64,000 bases of DNA from Styela clava (taxonomy: Eukaryota > Chordata > Ascidiacea > Stolidobranchia > Styelidae). A program made the position numbers and the translations under genes. Location of the stretch: contig NC_135258.1 of assembly GCF_964204865.1 (NCBI RefSeq), positions 8,795,001 to 8,859,000 of the forward strand, read 5' to 3'. Shown in pieces: positions 50,838-61,036 of this stretch. The notes under the pieces were generated by a model. It was not told where the DNA came from. It saw only the letters and a list, made by a program, of their open reading frames with translations, and ran no database searches. Position 1 is the first letter of the stretch. Each line of letters begins with the position of its first letter.

Positions 50838-51240
50838 TCATTGAAAATCCATCTGGATTTTTTCTTTAATTACTTTCATAACTTTTTAAGACAGGAAAGG
50901 ATTTAGAGCCGCTTTGATGGGTAACGCAATGCGTAATGAATCATATTTGTACCTGATGTTTACCATACGGTTATGACGAAAAAGTTCGTTTTACGTTTTA
51001 TGAACTCTGACATTCTCTAACTCCATGAACATGACATGAATTTTCTTGTTTGTTTTTGCTAAAATCACTCAACTCATTTTGGTCGTGTTGTCGGTTATGT
51101 TCCATATTTTTGCTACATTGTGTTAAAATGAGATGACTAGATGTGATTTTGTTTTTTATGCTTTTATTAGCAAACACCCTAATAGTGATCTATCATTTAC
51201 TTCAGTATGCTGAATGAATATTACACATCACATGAAAGAT

Positions 51241-52600
51241 AGCAATCTTATTTTGCTAACATGCACAGTGACTCGAAAAAACACAACCCAGAAATTTCTT
51301 TATCACCCTTGCAAAAATGAAGAACATTTATTTCACGCTTTGTGTATGATTGTACACCAAAGATTCAGTAATTGGAAACAAAACAAAAGTTCGCACAAAA
51401 GTTATGTTCTCTCGAGAATGTGTTCCTAATAACCTGTACATTAACTAAACACATATTTTCGATAATTTTCGGTATTCCCGAAGTATGTGTACCAGGTTGA
51501 AGGCCATTATTTTGTACCAATTTTCCTTATTTCAGTTCTATTACGAGTTCGAGGACTAGCCAAGTGACTCCCGTATAGTATAATTTTATTGTTATAGCGT
51601 CGAAAGTACTGTGCTCGATACAGAATTTAATATTAAAAGGTAATTTCGTATATATAGAACCTTTCCAAATATGGTAACTACATTTATGCATCAAAAATCT
51701 GAACTTGTATGCTCGTGTCAGATCTCTATTGTTGACTGGGCGAACTGCCATGATGGTATTTTATTTTATTTAGAAGTATTCTCGCATTTCTGCTTTCTGC
51801 TATAATTTTCTCTTCTCTTACACATAACATTATTGCGCGGTAAAATATTTTAAATTTTTGTCTGTTAAATCTGTTTAATTTAGTCAATTCAATATTTTCC
51901 ATTCAACTCACACTCTTTTGCTTGAATCATCCATTGATTTTTTGCATTGTAATGCCCTTTTTATTTAATAAAAATGAAAAATACAATTTTATAATTTATT
52001 ACCGATACAAACTTTAGCAATGTTCATAAACCTATTTTTTTTTATTATTCCCTCGCGTTGTCGCAGCTTTGTGTCAATCTTTACCCTGTCAAAGACCGAA
52101 TATTGAAAAAATCAAACGCAGCAGTTATTGAAGACTGACGAAGATCTCATACTCGTAGCACATTTTATGTTTACTCAAGTTGTTATGTATGGAGCGCAAT
52201 TGCGCGCAACCGTGGGAAAATTAACTTACGTAGCACAGCCCCCAAAAAATTACAAAATAGTGCGATACACTTGTACTCACAATGATAAACTAAATACATT
52301 CAGAGTGTTCATTTTTCTTATTTCTTTTTTTTTCGAGAGATGTTTAGATTATACGGCAACGTCAATTATAAATATACTTTTCCGACCCGGAAGCGAATTT
52401 TTCTGAATCATAAACACTTTTCTCGATTGGCATTGTGCGGCTTTGTGTGTTCGACCTAATTTTCAATTTGCAACGATATTATTCTAAATCGCGATCCCAC
52501 AATGTCAAATGATAGCTTTTCACGCGATACCTACTTTCGTCCGAAAAGTATTAAAATATATTTAAACCTTTTAATTAGCTATGGTATGTGTTGAATATTT
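51241..52600. other. Unassigned DNA between duplication units
   Basis: AT-rich. A single end of the MITE-like family (CCGAAGTATGTGTACCAGG) lies at 51476-51498. Short frames here carry no recognised motifs. Confidence 0.35.
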
Positions 52601-52601
52601 T

Positions 52602-52720
52602 ACTAGTCGTTTGATTATGTTTTTTATTTGCAAACACTCATTGTGAAAATATCAAATCGTGCTCTATCATTTATCGCAAGATGTTGGATGAATGTTACAC
52701 GACATGCGAAAACCATCTAA
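52602..52720 (-). repeat. Relic of the peptide-gene upstream region (fourth unit fragment)
   Basis: ACTAGTCGTTTGATTATG, AAATCGTGCTCTATCATTTA and GATGTTGGATGAATGTTACAC match the distal upstream region of copies A (reverse complement of 44090-44200) and B (51130-51240), in the orientation of copy B. No promoter or exon follows to its left, so the gene part has been lost or was never copied. Confidence 0.5.
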
Positions 52721-54469
52721 TTTATTTTGTTAATATATTTAATAAACATACATTTAGACTTTTGCACAACAGTAAAGGAGATTATTATAATACAATTTTA
52801 CAACATTTCTCAAACGGGGAAAAAATTTGATGTTTCGAGGATCAAAATGTTTCTTTTTATTTGCATGTGGTATTACTATACTACTGGTATATTATATTTG
52901 CTGGTATTTTGTGACTGTTAATTAGTTTCAGCTGCTGAAATAAAGATTCCATTTTATAATTAACGATGATTTTATTTTCATATTTCTGAAATTGTTATGC
53001 TTAATACAAAATTGAATATATATTGAAAATATATACATATAAATATTTTTGTTAAAAACTCCTACATTTGTAGAAAATATTTGAATAAATCAAAATATAA
53101 ACTTGGTGTCATATTCGATCTTAAAAATGTTGACTAAGGACGTCTGTGTTTTTATTTTATTCCCGTAGGCGATTTTATTCTCTTTCTTTCTGATGCGATT
53201 TGAAAATATCTTTTTAACTTAAGTCATCTAAAGATTGACTAAATTGCGCTATATTTTAATTATTTGAACTTCTATAGCAAGTATAAGAAATGAAAAGTAC
53301 CAAGTAAATGTCTCATTGAATAAATTTTACGTTGCATGAACCAGATAAATGTCTTGCTGCAGTAATACTTGTTCGATTATCCCGATAGAAGTAAACCGCC
53401 AAACTGTTTCGGTAATATTTCATTTCACAAAATAATTTTTTTTAAATTAAAATCTAATAAAAATGGAATCATTGTAGAACTTCAACAAGTATGTGTGACT
53501 AGCGAACAATGTATTCTCACTAGTTTTTTATCAAATATTTTTAATACTTATTAAGTGTTATATCAAGCGCAGTAGTTTCAGAATATGACCAAGAGGGAAG
53601 CTTTTTAAATATAAAAATAGAATAAACAGGACTGATTTCACCTATAATGAAATTTTTTTTTATTATATTTTGCTGCTACTTTAGAGTGAGGTCTACCGCT
53701 ATGTATAGCTTACTCAGATGCGGCAATTAGAGTGTTTATAAAAAAATGCATGAAAAGGTGTGTTCATGAGGGGGGCGTGGTCCATTCTTGTCTTTCTTGA
53801 AAGAGTATATTATTTTTCCGTATACAAATCATTTATTGCATCCAAAAAAAATTCATTATTGCAAAATATATGTTATGTTTTACAGTTTCCAATCGCCTTT
53901 GTTCTGTGATAATAACTGCACTCGTGCTTATAAACGTGAAGGAAAAGGTGTAAATGTAAATCTCTCATATGCATTTAAGTTATTTTTTGAAGTTGAAAGT
54001 TGGGAAGTCGGTCACAAAAACCAGGCAAACATTTCTAATGAAAAATTTTTTATATTTTTTTTTATCCGAGGTATATATCGATGCATTCATGTGTTTATTA
54101 ATATTTATCTAACATATTGGTGTATATCTGGATCACGACTTTTTATGTACTGGGATTTGCTAATAAAAATACAATTAAATCACAACTAGTCATCTCATTT
54201 TACACAATATACAGAAAATATGAAGAAAAATTGAAAATACGTCCAAGATGAGTAAGTGTCAGTCATTAAAGGATTATAGTTTTCATAATGTGAGAATTCA
54301 CAAAACGGAAGATAAACCATCTTGTCATGAACCTATGGAAAACAATAAGATGTCTTCTCCGCTTATTCATTAGTCATCACATTATTCCTCAGAACGACTC
54401 TGAATCCCTTCCTGTCTTAATGATTTACAAAAGTAATCAAATCATAAATCCAGATGGATATTCAATGAC

Positions 54470-54561
54470 GAATTTCCTGTCAACCAACAAGGAATTCTAT
54501 AAAAAGGGGACAATACACATCTTTTGCATCACTTCACTTTTCAAAGACGAAGAATACTCAG
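54470..54561 (+). promoter_or_regulatory. Promoter and noncoding exon 1 of peptide gene C
   Basis: CGAATTTCCT at 54469-54478 (kappaB-like on the other strand: AGGAAATTCG), TATAAAA at 54498-54504, noncoding exon ending ACTCAG at 54561 before GTGAGA. The acceptor TTTCAG at 54844 precedes the coding exon. Spacing agrees with copies A and B. Confidence 0.7.
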
Positions 54562-54855
54562 GTGAGATTTCAGATATAATATTTTTTTATATTTCATGGT
54601 GAGTGTTTAATTAGTTCTGCCTTTGCAAACTCAGTTTTTTAAACAATCTCTACAATAGAGAAGTTTGAGTTTTAATATATTATTCTGCTGTTGTTTCTAT
54701 CAAGAAACTTCTTAAATCTTTACAATTATTCAGTTCGAATTCATTTCATTTACAATGACTTCACAAATAACAAAAGCCTTCTCGGTTTCATTGCATTCCA
54801 TATAAATTCATTTTGTTTTCATTAATCAAGTCATTTAATTTCAGGAAACAAAATC

Positions 54856-54980
54856 ATGAAGACTGCAATCATTCTAGCTTTGGTAGCATTGTTTGTTGTT
54901 GATGTATCCGGAGGATGGGGAAGCTTTACAAGGGTCTTGAAAAAAGCTGGTTCAGCCGCGTTCAAAGCAGCAAAAAGCCC
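54856..54980 (+). CDS. Peptide gene C, coding exon 1
   Basis: 125 nt from ATG to AGCCC, donor GTAAGT. Encodes the signal peptide and first helix. Confidence 0.85.
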
Positions 54981-56136
54981 GTAAGTCATTTTATTCACGC
55001 ATTTAATGTGCATTCAGGGAATACCGCTTTTGATAATTTGCTTCTCAGGTATTTCAATAAATTTATCTCATTGTTCCTAATTTGTAAACGCATGGCATTT
55101 AATTAATGGATAAATATATAATTTTTATGGCATTTTGCTGAAAAGTATAAAATGGTTGTCAATTTTTAAAACTTCCTGCCTTTTAAATTATCGATAATAT
55201 CATTAACATAATATCATTAAACAAAATATCCAGTATATACATATGTTAGCTTACTTACATTTATACTTGCTATTTTGTAAAAAGAGAATACTTCATAGCG
55301 CGTCTCTAAATTATTCACTTTTTTTTATACAGTACCGGTCAAACAGTTATTAGAACTGGATTAAACCTGCTCGGTGATGTCCGTGCAATTAGAGAAATGG
55401 TGAGATATAATTTAATTTCTTGAATACTTGCGTACCACAAAAGAGTAAAAACTTACCCAGAACTAGAACAAAAACTACACAACTTCTAAGGTTACAAAGT
55501 TGAACACAATTAGCGTAAAACATTAAAAATTGGATTTAAGCAAGATATTTGAAAAAGAGCGAATTTGCACATTTGTCAAGAAATTTCTTCATAACGGTAT
55601 TGCTTGCAAATAATTAAAATATAAATCAATGTAAATTTTTTTTTTTTTCAATTACCCAAAAGTTTCATATACAATTGTTACAATCAAAAGTTTTCAGTTA
55701 TTGAACTAGATCATATCAGTGTCATACGCAATTAACAATGCATTTATATTTTCCCAGGACGAGACTGAAATTAATCAATTGTTTGATGCAATTCAAATGA
55801 TCAGAGAAATGGACAACGGTATGTTTTTAGAAAATATCAGAAAAACTAATGAAACAAACACAGAAAAATAGTCTTTTCATCTAATTTAAATTTACTCTAC
55901 CAAAAACCTGAAAGTCGAATATTTAACGTTTTCGGAATTTGTTTTAAAATGTACTTGATGTACTTTGTATTTTGTACATCGGTATTTTTCATTTTTAGTA
56001 AATATTCGGTTGCATGAACCAATTTTAGGAAAATATTCAACACAACTATTTAAAAATAATATCAATAGATGATAACACCTTTTTAGACGAATTCCTGGTT
56101 TTCGCAAAGGCTGCAAGCATGGAAGATTTTGAATAA
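54856..56136 (+). CDS. Cecropin/styelin-like cationic secreted peptide precursor, copy C
   Basis: Model: join 54856-54980, 55333-55399, 55758-55818, 56087-56136 (303 nt, 100 residues), GT-AG introns in phases 2, 0, 1. Signal peptide residues 1-20 (MKTAIILALVALFVV, ending SGG), then Trp21. The first helix (21-41) carries Arg and five Lys/Arg in total with Ala-rich faces and is seven residues shorter than in copy A. The Ser-Pro-Thr-Gly hinge is at 41-44 and the mature segment would end near Leu-Gly-Asp at 55-57. The acidic tail DETEINQLFDAIQMIREM is identical to copy B over this block; the end is FAKAASMEDFE with Val replacing Tyr before it. Probably co-regulated with the other copies. Defence function is inference. 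Confidence 0.85.
55333..55399 (+). CDS. Peptide gene C, coding exon 2
   Basis: 67 nt after TTATACAG; encodes TGQTVIRTGLNLLGD and AIREM; donor GTGAGA. Confidence 0.85.
55758..55818 (+). CDS. Peptide gene C, coding exon 3
   Basis: 61 nt after TTTTCCCAG; acidic tail segment; donor GTATGT. Confidence 0.85.
56087..56136 (+). CDS. Peptide gene C, coding exon 4
   Basis: 50 nt after CCTTTTTAG to TAA, encoding DEFLVFAKAASMEDFE. Confidence 0.85.
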
Positions 56137-56353
56137 TGAGTATCAAAATGGAGTAAAGACAAAAAACTACAATTTTTTCTGATTATTTGACTTAATATTA
56201 ATTTGTTGAATATTGCTATATTAATCAGATAAATAGGGCCTACTTTAGAAAAGTTAACAATCGAAACTTATTTGAAAATTAAATAGAATAAATCAATATT
56301 TCTTATGTTTTTGATATTGCTATGTGGCTGTTTTTTCGAACTATTTTTGCCCG

Positions 56354-56359
56354 AATAAA
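56354..56359 (+). other. Polyadenylation signal of peptide gene C
   Basis: AATAAA about 220 nt after the stop, in the conserved GCCCGAATAAAGAAAA context. Confidence 0.75.
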
Positions 56360-56880
56360 GAAAACTCTATTGAAAATATGTGTCCATTGATAAATAAAAT
56401 AAAATCATCTGAGGCTGAGCAACCTTTAGATGCACAAACATTACAGTTCTTTGCATTTATAACATATAGATCTTGTCTTCTTCTGGTTAGGTAATTTTGG
56501 GTATTTTGATAATTAACTATGTTCTGAGATTATACCAGTCAGCCTGTATGCTGGTTCCTGGCGTTTTGCTGGTAACATATCAGCAATCACTATGAAAGTT
56601 GGCCTAACGAGCATTCTGCTGGATTGTTGCGGTTTGTTATCATCCACTTGCGACATGTAGGATAGCCAATACGACAGGAACATAGAGACTTGAGGAGACG
56701 GTTTGTTACAACAATTCAACAATTTTTATTCATTTGTGAACACATATACACAGAAAATATAAAAATTAAAGGGTGAATATTGAAAGGCTCGCTAAATTTC
56801 AATGACGTATAATTTCGAGATTGTGAAAAATATAGAAAAAACATTATTCCTTGTTTCTTCACCTCTTGAAGTTGCTTTTG

Positions 56881-59241
56881 AAAAAAAAAGTAACTAAGCA
56901 GTTGATATAACGATTCACTCTGATATCAGTTTCAGGAAAATTTATACATTGATCACACAAAAAAAAATCTAGTATACGCGTTAGCACTGTTTTGGATTTT
57001 ATTCAAATGTGCTGAAACATTTAAAAAATAAATTTTTAAAGTAACGCAAGTTGTGGCATCATGACAATGACGTTTAGCAAATCACTTCGTCTGTGTAACC
57101 GCACTATCTAATACAAGCAAATTACTGTAGCGTTTAAAATAAGAGTCCATTTATCATAAGTATTTTTTGTTTATAGAATTTTTTATTTTGTTGATTAGTT
57201 GCTTAAATATTAATTACTACTTTTTTATTTTTATATCTCCTAAATTTCCCATTGATTTTGTCTCCAAAAAAAAAAATCTCAGAATTTTAGGAACAATACA
57301 AATTAGAACCATATATCTAAGTAAATGTTATTACTACAAGCATTTCCGACTCACGTTTATATGTTTTGTACAGAATAGCACACATCCTATCAGAACTACT
57401 TTGAATATTTTCGTAGTATCAGCAAAAGCGTTGAAACAGAAATAAAAAACACTCCAAATCAAAAACACTACAAAACCTTTATCATTCATATCAGCTGTGA
57501 ATTTTCATTTCTTTCAGGTTTTAGGGCAAAAAAAGTATTTCACTTTGTCGAACGTGAGGTTCATAGTAACTTGTGTTAGGGCCGGATTTGTCATCTGGCT
57601 GGGTAGGCTGAGATCAAAAGGCCTCGACATTCAAGTTTAAATTATTAATTATTTCACGTTGTTCTTAAAATGAAAGGCTTGTTCTGTAGCTAGACTATAA
57701 GCAGTTTAAAATGTTTTGAAACCCCCAAACCCAAATATATTCCGTTTTACCTTTGCTCTTTCTCGATGAAAATCGAACTAATCTGAAATTGTTCAAAGCG
57801 AATGTATTCTGAGAATTCATCTTGGGATGAACCAAGTTTTTTTTAGTGCGTCACGGACAATAATGACAATAACTGAATAAAAATGCTTTGCGTACTACTT
57901 GTACTGCGATGCAAATAGAGGGCAAGTTGATGGCCCTATTTAGAGGCAGGTTTGCTGTCTGTGTTGGTTGTGAGGAAAGTAGGGGTTTTGTGTTGGGCCG
58001 ACAAAAAAAGACAATGCATAGAGATTTACTGAAAAGCGGAGTTGATTTCCTTTGACGGAAGGCTGCTTATTTATACGAGCAACTAACTATCTTTGTTCTT
58101 TCAAGGAGTATTTATGTTCACAACACAGATCAGATGACGGGGAATTCAGTACGAAAGAAGAAAATGATTCTTCTTTTTAAGTCACAATAATTGATTCAAT
58201 TCCTAATACTTCGATTCTGTTTTGTTCTAAACAACGCCCTTTTGGATGAAGTTGAGTTCCAGTTGAGAGTGTCAGCAAAGTTCATTACGTATTTTCAATT
58301 TTTCAATTCAACATCTACCGTTTGAATTCCGGTTTTTATAGAATATACCGTAAAATTGGTGGTCTACCCACTTACATTCCTTACTTTCGATTTAAATTTC
58401 TGATGTGTCCATTAACCCGACGTCATTGTCACGGTCATTGAACAGCAAGGCGTACTTGCACAAAAGCTATTGCGCATTCCCGCATTGCGAATCGATTGTT
58501 GGCAAAAGCAAACTTACATGTACTTAAATCTAAAAGTAAATCTTTTTCATGACAAAAATGACATTCATCAACTTTTTCACTTCTGTGTTGACGAGTTCAG
58601 GATTTGAAGTCAACCGTATAGCAGTTCATTTGTCTTATGTCGTTCCAAAAAGATATTTAACATTTATGATGAGATCGTGATATACCCAGCAAAACGTTAC
58701 GCATATGTAGCAAAGATAATATAATGTGGTGGTTATGGTATTTTGATAGGGTTGGTTTAAAACAGTTTCTGCGTGGTCAAACAAATTACCTAAGATGACA
58801 GCAGTTATTATGCTCCATTTATATCGTATACAAAGACCAGGTATTGTTGGAACAATGGATATGTTGTATTCCGCAAAGTGGAATATTTGACCAAATTGAA
58901 TTGTGCTACCCCTATACAGTCCAATACCTTTTTAAATGAAACAATTCAAAATTTAAATCTTATTCGCAATATTGATTTGGTTACATTATTTGTAATGTGC
59001 ATTATATTGTATTTTTGAATACATGCGTTGATGTTTGAAAGACATGGCGCTAAGTCGGTGCAAAACTTCTGTCTCCAGCCTAACCTTCAATTAAATAGCA
59101 TATCTATCGATAAGCTTCTTCATAAGCACGATCCCATCAACGGTCACTGAATACGTCTATTTACTAATTGTGGTAATCCTTTTTTCTGAATATTTTCTCT
59201 TGCAGTGCATACTCATCTTAGCTGGTTATTCGTTTTCCTTA
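56881..59241. other. Unassigned DNA downstream of peptide gene C
   Basis: AT-rich sequence with no frame showing family motifs or convincing splice pairs, and no further copy of the peptide gene. Confidence 0.4.
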
Positions 59242-59489
59242 TTGGACACGAAGTGGACCCGTTTTGTCATTTTGTATTCCTATTCTTGTTGTTACCGTTT
59301 GGAAATATTCGCTTGACACATTAATTACTAAACGAATTGCATTGAAACCTTCAGTGGTTGAAGATTGTATTTTTAGCTATTATTTTTATTTGTTTCAAAA
59401 ATTTCTGTGGGCTCTATGGAAGTGGTCAGGCGAAGTCATTGTGAAAGATTGCATACCCGTACTGCTTCGTTTTGATCTTTGTGTTCATA
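59242..59489 (+). repeat. Dispersed repeat R2, copy 3
   Basis: Starts TTGGACACGAAGTGGAC, contains TTTCTGTGGGCTCTA and TATTTGTTTCAAAAATTTCT, and ends GTGTTCATATATTTAAGCATC, paralleling 49838-50174. Its terminal repeats are more eroded. The open frames inside it are not regarded as genes. Confidence 0.55.
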
Positions 59490-60852
59490 TATTTAAGCAT
59501 CTCTTTTTTGGGTTATTTTATAGTACTTCCAAATTCGAAATCTATATCATTAAGGTATGTAGATTTATCAATATATATACAGAGCATTTTGTTTGATAAA
59601 TTAATTAACTTATTGCAAATTATGATTAGTTTAACAAAAACTTTAATGAAAGAAAAATTTTGATTTCTTGCCGTTTTTAACAATTGTAAAGTAATCTCCT
59701 ACCTTGACGTCCACGCAAATTGTATTCAGTTTGGTCTAGTTTAAAATTGGAGTTCGTATGAGAATATCACACTAACTTACTGAGGTATTTTAAAAAAATT
59801 GACAAAAAAACCTATTTCAAATTCTTTTCACCTTATTAATCAAGAATTAAATGTAATAATGAGGTATAACGTTTTTTATTCTCATGGATGTTTGTAAAAA
59901 GATAAAAATTAAAAGCCAATGAAATTCCTAAAGTCCTAAAATAGCACTACAGTGCTGGAACATCTGTGCATTAATATCAATCAACTATCATTTATTTCTT
60001 AAAATAATCTGGTTTATGACGTAACTCTAAACCAACGCTAAAATGCTCCAATGAATTTCAGAACGTCATGTAATCGACCATGCAATGGTGTACATAAGCA
60101 AAATTTTGTCACAAATCCAATCTGAAGATTTGCGGGTATATTGCAGCTGTGGTAGTGTTTAGAAGCTAACAGCCAACCAAGTACGAATTAATAATCGAAC
60201 AAACCAGCTTAGATTGATTTATCTATGATTTATCGTGCATCAACCAATATCGAGTCAAAAATTATTCAGAAGAGTTTGGTGAGAAAAAGATATCTGATAT
60301 ACTGATGTTGACAACTTCCGACACGGTATTATACGCCAATGAAAAGAAACAAATCAGATTCACCGTGAAACACCAAACCACCTTGGAAACTTGATCCAGT
60401 TGCAACTTTTATAGCATCCATCTGCAATTCAAAATGTAGTGTACTAATTAGGATATTAGTTATTCGCGTAAAGTAGAAAACGAGAGAAAATGTGAGAGAA
60501 ATGGAGCAAATTTGAAAAAGGAATAAAATCAAAGAAGAACAGAAAAAATTCTAAAATGCCTCAGAAATAACTATATATGAATGATATAATGTATTCACAT
60601 ATTTTTAGACGCATTTTGATTCATTCAATTTTGCTTATTACCAAAAAAATTATGGAATCTTACAAGAAAGCTCTTAACTGCGTGGACGTAAATTGCAACT
60701 TTTTTCCGCACGCTTACTCGTTTATTTTAAAAACAAACCTATATACATGACATTTCGTCTCCTTTGGCAAACTCTGGTTTGTCCGTAAATAACCTGCAAT
60801 ATTTAGAAAACAGACCTTTTTATATTTTGAAGGAGCAGAAACACGAACTTAC

Positions 60853-61036
60853 GCAATTCATTTTCGTAGAAACATGACAACAACAGGTGGGTATTTGGAT
60901 GATACAATCTTAAGCCTGTTTTACATATTCGTTTTGCACTCAACGTTTTAGCATGTTCTAATTCCCACTTTAATACATAGGCTAACATGATATTCATGCG
61001 TAATAGTCGCAAGGTGGAAGGATTGGCGGTCAAAGA
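60853..61036 (-). CDS. Possible exon resembling the HAT-repeat region of UTP6 (uncertain)
   Basis: A minus-strand frame, open from 61036, ends at a good donor (TTGC|GTAAGT). It encodes VLKWELEHAKTLSAKR, then GLRLYHPNTHLLL and FYENEL. This order (W-E-x-E, S-A-x-R, GLR-x-HP, F-x-x-EL) parallels the N-terminal HAT repeats of UTP6/HCA66, a component of the small-subunit processome in nucleolar pre-rRNA processing. No strong acceptor is seen: the best is GTTAG ending at 60982, which would start the exon at 60981. No neighbouring UTP6 exons were recognised, so it may be a fragment of a gene, a pseudogene piece, or chance. Confidence 0.3.

Larger units (their letters stand above)
47700..51240 (-). 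repeat. Peptide-gene duplication unit, right arm (copy B)
   Basis: Inverted counterpart of 44040-47290. It is longer mainly because of a 337-bp element in the first coding intron of gene B. The outward end is marked by the CTAGATGTGATTTTGTTTTT block, matching the upstream box of copies A and C. Confidence 0.8.
54050..56880 (+). repeat. Peptide-gene duplication unit, direct copy C
   Basis: Same orientation as copy A. Shared landmarks start with AATTAAATCACAACTAGTCA upstream, pass through promoter and four exons, and continue past the polyadenylation signal with GATTGTTG..CGGTTTGTTAT and CACTTG.GACATGTA blocks. The right limit is approximate. Confidence 0.7.

Noticed and set aside
53788..54189. 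133-codon plus-strand open frame upstream of peptide gene C
   Set aside because: Overlaps the duplicated upstream noncoding block, where copies A and B have stops; low-complexity Phe/Ile-rich product.
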